From contig CALXKG010000235.1 of assembly GCA_944388825.1 (NCBI GenBank), forward strand, positions 1 through 16,650: a stretch of 16,650 nucleotides of DNA, in the 5' to 3' direction. The notes under the pieces are model-generated. The model was not told the origin of the DNA. It saw nothing but the letters and a program-made list of their open reading frames with translations, and did not search any database. The DNA comes from an uncultured Clostridia bacterium. Its GTDB lineage: Bacteria; Bacillota; Clostridia; Oscillospirales; Ruminococcaceae. The translations under genes were made by a program, and so were the position numbers. The first letter of the stretch is position 1. Each line of letters begins with the position of its first letter. Positions 1-6,707 of the stretch are shown piece by piece.

Positions 1-329
1 GGGTTCGGCGCGGAGGCAAACGCCAGCCGCCCTTCAATACCTGAATGGGTGGGGGTATACATCAGCGCGATATCATCCGGGTGGGTGAACAGCTCGCCGT
101 ATTCCCGGGCGGCGGCGGCATGGGGGATATGCCCATGGGTCGCGGCCATCATCACCGGCAGCTCGGTCAGTTCCCGGACGAACGCGCGGAGGCTCCCGAC
201 GCCCGTCAGCCCATCGATCAGAAGCGCCCGCTCCTCCCCTTCGACGAGGTAGCAAAGTTCCCCGCCCATCCCGGCGATACGGGTGACATGGGGGAGGATT
301 TTTTCAGCGGTGAAGAACTTATTTTGCAT
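1..329 (-). CDS. MBL-fold (metallo-beta-lactamase superfamily) hydrolase, N-terminal part only
   Basis: The first 109 codons are visible; the gene runs off the left edge. The start ATG is preceded 7 nt upstream by AAAGAGGG. The protein opens with a beta-rich section (CYLVEGEERALLIDGLTG, Asp39), then a helix, then THGHIPHAAA at residues 64-73, the layout of an MBL-fold N-terminus. These enzymes hydrolyse diverse substrates at a one- or two-zinc site built on HxHxDH. Here the motif reads HGHIPH (His65, His67, Pro69, His70), so the Asp that ligates the second metal and activates water is replaced by Pro. The following FTHPDDIALM fits the usual HPxD segment. It lies just after the terminator of the sugar-transport operon and may be its distal gene. 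Family assignment is good; activity and substrate are unknown. Confidence 0.75.
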   Translation of the reverse strand, partial: MQNKFFTAEKILPHVTRIAGMGGELCYLVEGEERALLIDGLTGVGSLRAFVRELTELPVMMAATHGHIPHAAAAREYGELFTHPDDIALMYTPTHSGIEGRLAFASAPN

Positions 330-347
330 GAGACTACCCTCTTTCTG

Positions 348-381
348 AAAAAAACGCGGCGGAAGGGTTTCCCTCCGCCGC
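348..381 (-). terminator. Rho-independent terminator of the sugar ABC operon
   Basis: On the minus strand an 11-bp GC-rich stem (arms 371-381 and 356-367, one bulged A, 3-nt loop) is followed by G and seven U residues (354-348). It lies 45 nt past the stop codon of the binding-protein gene and 18 nt before the next minus-strand start codon. It would end most transporter transcripts and allow the MBL-fold gene only by read-through or anti-termination. Confidence 0.85.
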
Positions 382-391
382 CCATAGGATT

Positions 392-420
392 ATGATACCG
401 CTTTCTGCCGGCGATTGCAA
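392..420 (-). promoter_or_regulatory. Possible promoter for the MBL-fold gene
   Basis: On the minus strand TTGCAA (415-420) and TATCAT (392-397) are separated by 17 bp. If real, transcription would start near 385, right before the terminator hairpin, so the hairpin would sit in the leader of the MBL-fold gene. It is based on hexamer matches alone and could be coincidence. Confidence 0.3.
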
Positions 421-426
421 GGAACT

Positions 427-2091
427 TTACGGGGTCGGTTCGCCGTAGGTGATGCCAAGGCCTTCGAGGTAAGCTTTAAACTGCTCCTCGACGTTGGCGA
501 TAATCTCCTGGCGGCCGGCCGCGTCTTTCCGCGCGTTGGAATCGGCCAGCGCGGCGACCGGGTCTTCCATCGCGCCCGCGATAACCGGCCAGGTATACTG
601 GTCGTGGACTTCCGAGTTGGCGGTCTGGAGGTCAGAGTAAGAGGAATAGTCTTCCGGGAAGTTCTGGAAAACGTTGTCGATGATGTAGGGTTCAATCGAC
701 TCTTCATAGTAGTCCAGTACCCACTGGTAGGATTCGGAATAGAGCTTCGCGTCCGCATTAAAGATAGCGCCAGTCATGCCAAGGGCGCCCTGGGTAAAGC
801 CGGGGTTATCCGGGTCGTTCAGCGAGACGTAATAGCCGTTCTCGTCGACCTCGTAATGGGTGCCTTCGATGCCGCAGTCATAAATGCGGAACAGCTCGTC
901 GTTGGTCATGACGGTGTACGCGAACATCAGCGCCCGCTCGGGGTTCTCGCTGGCGATCGGGATTACATACGAAAGGTTGACCGGCGAATCCCAGTAGGTC
1001 CATTCATACATCTCGCCATAGCTCATATAGTCGACTTCCCAGCCGAGCGCTTCACAAGCGTCGATCAGGTTGGGCATGTTGCCGGGGGTGACGCAGTCGG
1101 CGCCGGCGTACTTGCCGGTGACGATGCCGTTATAATAGCTGTCGGTCGTGGTGCGGAAGTCCGGCTGGACATACCCTTTGACGACCCAGTCGCGGATCCG
1201 GACGCAGTATTCCTCAAACCAATCGGTATTGTCCCACTGGTAGAGCGAGTTGGTCTCCGGGTCAAACGCGACGCCGTAGCTGAACTGCGGGTTGCCAAGG
1301 CCGATAAAGGTATGGGACTGTTCCGAAAGCGAGTGGAACAGGCCGCCGGAACCGGATTCGCAGTAGGGAATCATCTCCGGATGGTGCTCCAGGATTGCTT
1401 CCGCATATTCCTCCATCGACGCAAGGTCGGTGATTTCCGAGCAGCCCATCTCTTTCCGGAGGTCTTCCCGCCAGACAACGCCCCACTGGTTGTTCTGAAC
1501 GTTGGGGGACGGGATCGCGTAGTCGCGGCCTTCAATCCGGCACTGCTCCCACATTTCCTCGCCGATCAGGCTTCTCAGCTCGGGGACTACCTCGTCGACC
1601 ATATCGGTGATATCGGTCCAAGCGCCGTCGTAAGCGTAAGGCTGGTACTGGAACCACATCGCCGACCAAATCAGGTCGATCGCTTCGCCGGAAGAAAGGG
1701 CCAGGTTGTACCGGGTCGACCAGTCGGTCATGACCTGCACGTCGACAGAGGCGTTGATCGCTTCCTCGTTGATCTCGTTAGCCGCCTCGTTGATCATTTC
1801 AACGTCGTTCGGGGAAGAACCGGCGAAGGTGTAGACCACCAGGTCGACGTGGTCGGAAATGTCGATCTGGTCGCCGTTGGCGTTGACCCAGTAGTCGCCC
1901 TGCCGCCCCGGTTCGCCGGGCTCGGCCGCCGTTTCGCCGCCGGACTCGCCGGCATCCGCCGCGGTGGTCCCGCCGCCGTTATCCGACGCGGGGGTAGACG
2001 ACCCGCCGCCGCTGTCGCAGCCCGCCATCATCATCGACGCGCCCATCGCGAGGGCCGCAAGGATAGCCGCCAGTTTAAAGGACTTTTTCAT
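427..2091 (-). CDS. Carbohydrate ABC transporter solute-binding lipoprotein (LipO/DUF3502-like)
   Basis: A 554-residue extracytoplasmic binding protein that would capture a sugar or oligosaccharide and deliver it to the two permeases encoded upstream. Residues 1-24 form a lipoprotein signal peptide (MKKSFKLAAI, hydrophobic core, lipobox MAGC) with Cys25 as the lipidation site. A flexible Gly/Ser/Thr/Glu-rich linker follows to about residue 63. The rest is a long acidic, Trp/Tyr-rich cluster-F-like binding fold (VDLVVYTFAGSSPND near its start) resembling the LipO/DUF3502 group usually found with LplB/YtcP permeases. The start is supported by AGGAGG 7 nt upstream (2099-2104). It is the last gene of the transporter operon, followed by a strong terminator. 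Family is confident; the ligand cannot be told from sequence. Confidence 0.92.
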   Translation of the reverse strand: MKKSFKLAAILAALAMGASMMMAGCDSGGGSSTPASDNGGGTTAADAGESGGETAAEPGEPGRQGDYWVNANGDQIDISDHVDLVVYTFAGSSPNDVEMINEAANEINEEAINASVDVQVMTDWSTRYNLALSSGEAIDLIWSAMWFQYQPYAYDGAWTDITDMVDEVVPELRSLIGEEMWEQCRIEGRDYAIPSPNVQNNQWGVVWREDLRKEMGCSEITDLASMEEYAEAILEHHPEMIPYCESGSGGLFHSLSEQSHTFIGLGNPQFSYGVAFDPETNSLYQWDNTDWFEEYCVRIRDWVVKGYVQPDFRTTTDSYYNGIVTGKYAGADCVTPGNMPNLIDACEALGWEVDYMSYGEMYEWTYWDSPVNLSYVIPIASENPERALMFAYTVMTNDELFRIYDCGIEGTHYEVDENGYYVSLNDPDNPGFTQGALGMTGAIFNADAKLYSESYQWVLDYYEESIEPYIIDNVFQNFPEDYSSYSDLQTANSEVHDQYTWPVIAGAMEDPVAALADSNARKDAAGRQEIIANVEEQFKAYLEGLGITYGEPTP

Positions 2092-2124
2092 GGTAATGCC
2101 TCCTGTTTTTTGGGATTATGTTCC

Positions 2125-2139
2125 GGGTGCCGCGCACCC
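2125..2139 (-). other. Intercistronic hairpin upstream of the binding-protein gene
   Basis: A perfect 6-bp stem (GGGTGC/GCACCC, 3-nt loop) lies in the 83-nt gap between the second permease and the binding-protein gene. No U-tract follows, so it is not a terminator. Such hairpins often protect the more abundant binding-protein mRNA segment; that role is inferred. Confidence 0.4.
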
Positions 2140-2157
2140 CGTTTTACAAGTACAGAT

Positions 2158-2179
2158 GATAGGGCGGATGGCCCTTATC
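2158..2179 (-). other. Hairpin spanning the permease stop codon
   Basis: AGGGC/GCCCT plus GAT/ATC arms with one bulged base form a stem that encloses the TAA of the second permease gene. It lacks a U-tract. Together with the next hairpin it could act as a processing or 3'-end stabiliser between the membrane subunits and the binding protein. Confidence 0.4.
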
Positions 2180-3071
2180 CCTTGACCGCGCCGACGGTGA
2201 TGCCCTGTACAAAGTACTTCTGGACATACGGGTAAAGCAGCAGGATGGGGCCGGTCGCGACGACCGCCATCGCCATCTTGATCGACTCGCCGGGGAACTG
2301 CTGGCCTTCCAGCGAGACGCCCGACTGCTGGGCCGACTGGGCGGAGGTGAGGATGTTGTAAAGGTAGTACTGGAGCGGGTACATCTTCGGCTTGGTGAGG
2401 TAGAGCATCGGGGTGTACCAGTTGTTCCAGTACCCCAGCGCCAGGAAGAGGCAGACGGTCGCGATGCCGGGCCCAGCCAGGTGGATGACGACCCTTGTAA
2501 AGATCTGGAAGTCGTTCGCCCCGTCGATGGTCGCCGCTTCGATGAGGGCGTCGGGGATCGACTTCATGAAGTTGCGCATCAGGATGATCAGGAACGGGGT
2601 CATCAGCCCCGCCAGGATGACCGCCCAGTAGTTGTTCTGGAGGTCAAGGACGGTGACCATCAAGATGTAGCTCGGGACCATGCCGCCCGAAAAGAGGGTG
2701 GTAAAGTAGATGTAAAAAGAAATATGGTTGCGGTAGGGGAAATCCTTGCGGTTTAAGACATACCCGGTCATCGTGATGCAGGTAAGCCCGATGGCGGTGC
2801 CGACGACGGTGATCATGATCGTCACCCCGTAGGCCCTGAGGATCGCTTCCGGCGCCTTAAACAGGTACTGGTAGGCCGCCAGCGACCAGTCGGACGGGAA
2901 GAGCTGGTACCCGTTGACCGCAATATAGGAGTTGTCGGTGAAGGAGGTGACGACGATCAGCCAGAAGGGGACCAGGCAGGCGATGGTGATCAGGGTCAGG
3001 ATCGGGTAGGCGATACAGTTGAAGATCAGCTGGTCGCGGGTGCGTTTGATCTTTTGCGGTTTTTTGGCCAT
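2175..3071 (-). CDS. Carbohydrate ABC transporter permease, YtcP/LplC type (MalG-like)
   Basis: A 298-residue inner-membrane subunit that forms half of the sugar translocation channel. Six hydrophobic segments are visible, at about residues 18-43, 82-105, 117-140, 148-166, 200-215 and 265-283. The cytoplasmic EAA loop that docks on the ATPase is EAATIDGANDFQIF starting at residue 178, and the C-terminus ends GITVGAVKG, typical of this family. The chosen ATG has AAGGAGGGG just upstream (3078-3086). An in-frame ATG 13 codons earlier would overlap the preceding permease and has no ribosome binding site. Only 16 nt separate it from the upstream permease, so the two are probably co-translated. No ATPase gene is seen nearby. 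Confidence 0.95.
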   Translation of the reverse strand: MAKKPQKIKRTRDQLIFNCIAYPILTLITIACLVPFWLIVVTSFTDNSYIAVNGYQLFPSDWSLAAYQYLFKAPEAILRAYGVTIMITVVGTAIGLTCITMTGYVLNRKDFPYRNHISFYIYFTTLFSGGMVPSYILMVTVLDLQNNYWAVILAGLMTPFLIILMRNFMKSIPDALIEAATIDGANDFQIFTRVVIHLAGPGIATVCLFLALGYWNNWYTPMLYLTKPKMYPLQYYLYNILTSAQSAQQSGVSLEGQQFPGESIKMAMAVVATGPILLLYPYVQKYFVQGITVGAVKG

Positions 3072-3087
3072 GAAACTCCCCTCCTTC

Positions 3088-4038
3088 TCAGAACAGCGCG
3101 TACTCTTCATGGTTGCGCTTGATCGCCCAGTTGATGAACATAATCAGGCAGAAGCCGACCAGCGACTGGTACAGGCCCGCCGCCGAACCGATGCCCACCT
3201 CAAAGTCGACCCGCAGCATCCGGAAGACATAGGTGTCGAGGATGTCGGTCGCCTCGTAAAGCTGGCCCTGGTTGCCGACCAGCTGGTAGAACAGCTCAAA
3301 CTGTCCGCGCATGATCTGCCCCAGCGCCAACAGCAGCAGGATGATAAAGGTCGGGATGAGCAGCGGGATGGTGATATACCGGATCTGCTGCATGACCGTC
3401 GCGCCGTCGATCTGGGCCGCTTCGTAATAGTCGTCGCCGATCGAGGTGATCGCCGCCAGGTAGACGACCGTCCCGTAGCCGATCTGCTTCCAGAGGTAGA
3501 CCAGTACGATGATATACTTCCAGATGCCGGGCGTCGCGTAAGGGGCGAAGCCGGTGTCGCCGGTCAGCGCCCGGATGACCACCGTCACCATGCCGGAGCC
3601 GGAGTTGAACAGCGCGTAGGAAAACGCCTGTACGATGACATAAGAAACGAAGTAGGGCAGGAACATCACCGTCTGGTAGGTCTTTTTCATGATCTTGCTG
3701 CCCATCCGGGAGAGGATGATCGCCGCCGCGATCTGGCAGAAGTTCCCCAGGAAGATGAAGGCGATGTTATACAGGATGGTGTTGCGGGTCAGGTAGGCGA
3801 TCCGGCCCGAATCCCACAGCGTCTGGAAGTTCTGCATCCCGACCCAGGGGCTGCCGAACAGGCCGCCTTTAAAGGAAAAGTCGGTGAAGGCGAGGTAGAC
3901 GCCCGCCATCGGGATGTAGTTGAAGATGAAGAAAAAGACGATGGTCGGCACCAGCATCAGCCACATGATCCAGTGCTTTTTCAGGTCATAGAGAAGACCC
4001 TTTTTCTTTTTCTTTGGTTTGGCTGCGGCCGTCTGCAT
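3088..4038 (-). CDS. Carbohydrate ABC transporter permease, LplB/YteP type (MalF-like)
   Basis: First gene of the transporter operon: a 316-residue membrane subunit that pairs with the YtcP-type permease. A Lys-rich N-terminus (KPKKKKKG, residues 8-14) precedes the first membrane helix (23-40). More hydrophobic segments lie near 88-110, 122-145, 175-195, 228-242 and 288-305. The EAA loop is EAAQIDGATVMQQIRYITIP from residue 206, and the C-terminus ends in NWAIKRNHEEYALF, like LplB family members. The start chosen, MQTAAAKP, has AAAGGGGA upstream. An open frame extends 37 codons further upstream but lacks a ribosome binding site and overlaps the promoter region. Its divergence from the AraC-type regulator suggests that protein controls it. 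Confidence 0.95.
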   Translation of the reverse strand: MQTAAAKPKKKKKGLLYDLKKHWIMWLMLVPTIVFFFIFNYIPMAGVYLAFTDFSFKGGLFGSPWVGMQNFQTLWDSGRIAYLTRNTILYNIAFIFLGNFCQIAAAIILSRMGSKIMKKTYQTVMFLPYFVSYVIVQAFSYALFNSGSGMVTVVIRALTGDTGFAPYATPGIWKYIIVLVYLWKQIGYGTVVYLAAITSIGDDYYEAAQIDGATVMQQIRYITIPLLIPTFIILLLLALGQIMRGQFELFYQLVGNQGQLYEATDILDTYVFRMLRVDFEVGIGSAAGLYQSLVGFCLIMFINWAIKRNHEEYALF

Positions 4039-4120
4039 AAGCGTTCCCCTTTCCAATATGTGTTTTGCACAGATTCCGTATGCTCCATCCGGAGTTTTTG
4101 TATCCTGTGCTCTTGTACAC

Positions 4121-4149
4121 ATTCTAACAACAATTTCGTAAAAGAACAA
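4121..4149 (-). promoter_or_regulatory. Promoter of the sugar ABC transporter operon
   Basis: On the minus strand TTGTTC (4144-4149) and TAGAAT (4121-4126) are spaced by exactly 17 bp. Transcription would start near 4114, giving a leader of about 75 nt. The -10 is good but the -35 is poor, as expected for an activator-dependent promoter. Confidence 0.6.
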
Positions 4150-4168
4150 CTAAAAATTGGCGGGATAA

Positions 4169-4217
4169 CTGCAATTATTCACAATTTCCGGACTGCAAAT
4201 TTCCGCGCAACCTGCAA
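4169..4217. promoter_or_regulatory. CTGCAA direct repeats, candidate operators for the AraC-type regulator
   Basis: CTGCAA occurs in the same orientation at 4169-4174, 4193-4198 and 4212-4217 (steps of 24 and 19 bp), with a fourth copy at 4344-4349 in the regulator leader. The three clustered copies sit about 20 to 70 bp upstream of the -35 of the transporter promoter, where AraC-type activators usually bind. The assignment rests on position and repetition only. Confidence 0.4.
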
Positions 4218-4275
4218 TTTTTTGTCATTTGCCGCATGAAAAAGGGCGCGGCACTGAAAAAAATGGGGATTTTGC

Positions 4276-4304
4276 TTGCAAAAACAATACCGGGATGGTA
4301 AAAT
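4276..4304 (+). promoter_or_regulatory. Promoter of the AraC-type regulator gene
   Basis: TTGCAA (4276-4281) and TAAAAT (4299-4304) are separated by 17 bp. Transcription would begin near 4311, about 80 nt before the start codon. Confidence 0.6.
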
Positions 4305-4392
4305 GGAATGGTAATCAGCAGGCGTGCCGCCTTTTCCGGCGGCCTGCAAAGCCTGTTGCCCGGTACAACGTTTGAGAAAGGAGGCCGGCCGA

Positions 4393-6609
4393 ATGCGGAA
4401 GCTGCTCCGCCGCCCGGGCGCGGACGGCAAAGCCCGCGACCCGCTTTTCCTGCGGCAATTCCGGCAGGTGGTGACGCTGGTCTGCGGCATCACCTTTGCC
4501 CTCTCCGTCAGCCTGTTTTTCTGCTTTGAACGGGTCTCCCGCTCCAGCTTTTACGAAAGCGCGACCGAGATGCTCTCCCAGGCCGCCGGCTTTACCGAAG
4601 GGCTGATCGACATCTGCACCCAGGTGACCTTCCAGATCCAGGAAGACAACACGATTGTCCCGATCCTGATGACTGCCTCGGCCGGCAGCGGCGAGACGGC
4701 TGTCGCCCTCGACCAGCTGGCCCACTACCAGTATATCATCCAGTCGCTCCGGTCGATCTACATCGTCAACAACCGCACCGGCAGGGTCTACACCTCCAGC
4801 GCGGTGGACGGGGCGGACAACCTGGTGCAGCCGATCGAGGCATTCCCCGACCGGTCGGCGCTGGAGCTGGTCGAGCACTACGGCGACTATCCCGCCTATT
4901 TCCCGATCCCCCGGGAGGTAAACGGCGAAAACGTCTACACTTTTTTGGGCTACGACTTCACCCATAAGGCCGCCGACGGCAGCCTCAACTCGGCGGTGCT
5001 GGTCAACGTCTCGGCCGACTGGCTGGAAGCCGCGGCTTCCGCTTCCGCCTTCAGCAGCGGCGCCGGAGGGGAAACGGTCATCATCGGGGCCGACGGGTCG
5101 GTGGTCAGCGATTCGGACGCCTTCCCGATGCGGGCGGATATCGCCGCCCTCCTGCCGGCCGCCGAGAAGATCGCCGGCGCGCGGCAGGGCGGGTACCTGG
5201 TCGCCGACAGGCAGTTTATCGCCTATACCGCCCCCGACGGGATGGGCTGGCAGTATATCTGGGTGGTCCCGTATTCCGAGGTGACCGACGGGGGGTTACA
5301 GCTGCTCCTGCTCTCCGCTCTGATTCTGCTGGGGTTTTTAGCGGCGGGCCTGACGGCCAGCTGGTTTGTCAACCGGCGGCTCTACCAGCCGATCGACCGG
5401 TTTAAGGAGGACATCTCCCAGCTCCAGACCCACCAGCGGGAGGACCTGCCCGCCTTAAAGCAGTCCTTCCTCCGCCAGCTGCTGGGCGAAGACCCGCCGG
5501 AGCCGGCCGTCCTGCGGCAGGAGCTTTCCCGCTTTTCCTCCCGCCTGAATCCGTCCGACACCGCGATGGTGCTGCTGATCCGGGTGGACCACGGGGAGGA
5601 ATTTGAAAAGGACAATCCGCCCCGCGACACCGCCCTTGCCCGGTATGCCGTTTTGAATATCGCCTGTGAGCTGCTGGGCGGGTTCTGCGCGGCGGAAGGG
5701 GTCGACCTGCGCCGCAGCAGCATGGCGGTTATTCTCACCTTTTCTGCCCCCTCCCCCCCGGATGGCTTCGACGCACGGGAGCGGCTGACCGCCATCCGGG
5801 ACGCGGTCGCCCGTTACCTGTTTTTGTCGGTCTCCCTTGCCCTCAGCGAGCCGGGGCCGTTTCAACGCCTGCCCGAGCTGTATTTGCAGGCGGAGGATAC
5901 CCTTGTCCAGCGGCTGTTTACCGGCCAGGGGTCGGTATTGATCGCGAAAAAACAGCCCTACAGGGAATACCCCTATTCCGAGAAAAAGGAAAAGGCCCTG
6001 TCCGACGCCCTGCAGCGGGGCAACCTGGACAAGGCCAAAGCCGTTTACCTTGAATTGATCGAGGGGTTTAAAGGCGCGCCCCTCTATGTGCTGAACACGA
6101 CCGTCCTGCGGCTGATCAGCATGTGCAACAACCTCGCCGCCGGCATCCCGGAGATGAAGGGCGGCACCGCTTTTTTCATCAACTTTGAGAAGATCGAGTC
6201 CTTTTCCCAGCTGCACGAAAGTTTCTACGCGGTCTTCCAGTCGATCACCGCCCACACCGCCGGGCGGCTGTCTACCCGGGCGGAACAGCAGGTAGCCGCG
6301 GTCGACCGTGAGATCGAGCGGCGTTTTTCCGACCCCTCCCTTTCGATCGAGTCGATCGCCGAGACGCTGGGCCTTTCGGCCAGCTACACCGGCCGCGTCT
6401 ATAAGCAGGCGTCCGGCAAGACCATCCTGGACCGGATCCTGGAGGTGCGGATGGAAAAGGCGCGGCAGATGCTCGCCGGGACAAACGACCCGGTGGCGGT
6501 GGTTTCGGAGATGGCGGGATTCTCTTCCGACTCCTATTTTTACAAGATCTTCAAGCAGGAAAACGGGATGACCCCCGCCGCTTACCGGAAGCAGTTCGGG
6601 AAGAAATAG
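4393..6609 (+). CDS. Membrane-anchored sensor/AraC-family transcriptional regulator
   Basis: A 738-residue one-component regulator. A first membrane helix lies at residues 26-45. A roughly 255-residue extracytoplasmic sensor region follows (48-300), probably a Cache-like ligand-binding fold. A second helix lies at about 302-326. Next comes a cytoplasmic HAMP-like stretch (LYQPIDRFKEDI), then a poorly conserved middle domain of the kind seen in YesN-like regulators. The last 100 residues are an AraC-type double helix-turn-helix: SIESIAETLGLSASYTGRVYK, then VAVVSEMAGFSSDSYFYKIF, ending NGMTPAAYRKQF. It is likely to sense an extracellular sugar or the loaded binding protein and activate the divergent transporter operon. 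The start is fixed by AAAGGAGG at 4377-4384; an upstream in-frame ATG at 4324 lacks a site. No kinase domain or response-regulator receiver is present. Confidence 0.9.
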   Translation: MRKLLRRPGADGKARDPLFLRQFRQVVTLVCGITFALSVSLFFCFERVSRSSFYESATEMLSQAAGFTEGLIDICTQVTFQIQEDNTIVPILMTASAGSGETAVALDQLAHYQYIIQSLRSIYIVNNRTGRVYTSSAVDGADNLVQPIEAFPDRSALELVEHYGDYPAYFPIPREVNGENVYTFLGYDFTHKAADGSLNSAVLVNVSADWLEAAASASAFSSGAGGETVIIGADGSVVSDSDAFPMRADIAALLPAAEKIAGARQGGYLVADRQFIAYTAPDGMGWQYIWVVPYSEVTDGGLQLLLLSALILLGFLAAGLTASWFVNRRLYQPIDRFKEDISQLQTHQREDLPALKQSFLRQLLGEDPPEPAVLRQELSRFSSRLNPSDTAMVLLIRVDHGEEFEKDNPPRDTALARYAVLNIACELLGGFCAAEGVDLRRSSMAVILTFSAPSPPDGFDARERLTAIRDAVARYLFLSVSLALSEPGPFQRLPELYLQAEDTLVQRLFTGQGSVLIAKKQPYREYPYSEKKEKALSDALQRGNLDKAKAVYLELIEGFKGAPLYVLNTTVLRLISMCNNLAAGIPEMKGGTAFFINFEKIESFSQLHESFYAVFQSITAHTAGRLSTRAEQQVAAVDREIERRFSDPSLSIESIAETLGLSASYTGRVYKQASGKTILDRILEVRMEKARQMLAGTNDPVAVVSEMAGFSSDSYFYKIFKQENGMTPAAYRKQFGKK

Positions 6610-6635
6610 GGAGGACGGCGGGAGAGGGAAAACGA

Positions 6636-6684
6636 AAAAGCTTTCCGGAAAGGCGGGGAAACCGTCCCGTTCCGGAAAGCTTTT
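6636..6684. terminator. Bidirectional terminator between convergent genes
   Basis: A perfect 15-bp inverted repeat (6636-6650 and 6670-6684, core AGCTTTCCGGAA) surrounds a 19-nt loop. A U-rich end is present on each strand. It sits between the stops of the regulator (6609, plus) and the acyl-CoA synthetase (6708, minus), so it can end both transcripts. Confidence 0.9.
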
Positions 6685-6707
6685 CATTTTGCGCGGTGCA
6701 AAAGCGT

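Larger units (their letters stand above)
4039..4392. other. 354-bp divergent control region between transporter operon and regulator
   Basis: AT-richer than its surroundings and with no convincing ORF. It holds facing sigma-A promoters for the transporter (minus) and regulator (plus), CTGCAA repeats between them, an AATTTCCG direct repeat (4183-4190 and 4198-4205), and a perfect 6-bp hairpin in the regulator leader (GCCGCC 4326-4331, GGCGGC 4338-4343). Confidence 0.7.

Noticed and set aside
415..2235. Long plus-strand open frame (606 codons) opposite the binding-protein gene
   Set aside because: It is antisense to a clear lipoprotein gene with a good ribosome binding site, and its translation is Arg/Asp/Val-rich with no family motif. 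Such frames are common in high-GC DNA.
4039..4149. N-terminal extension of the LplB-type permease to 4149
   Set aside because: It lacks a ribosome binding site, would include the -10 region of the likely promoter, and homologues begin near the Lys-rich segment.
3019..4239. Plus-strand open frame (406 codons) opposite the LplB-type permease
   Set aside because: It is a shadow of the permease, highly charged with no recognisable domain and no ribosome binding site.
5455..6687. Minus-strand open frame (410 codons) opposite the AraC-type regulator
   Set aside because: Low-complexity, Gly/Arg/Leu-rich translation. It runs through the bidirectional terminator and opposes a well-supported gene.
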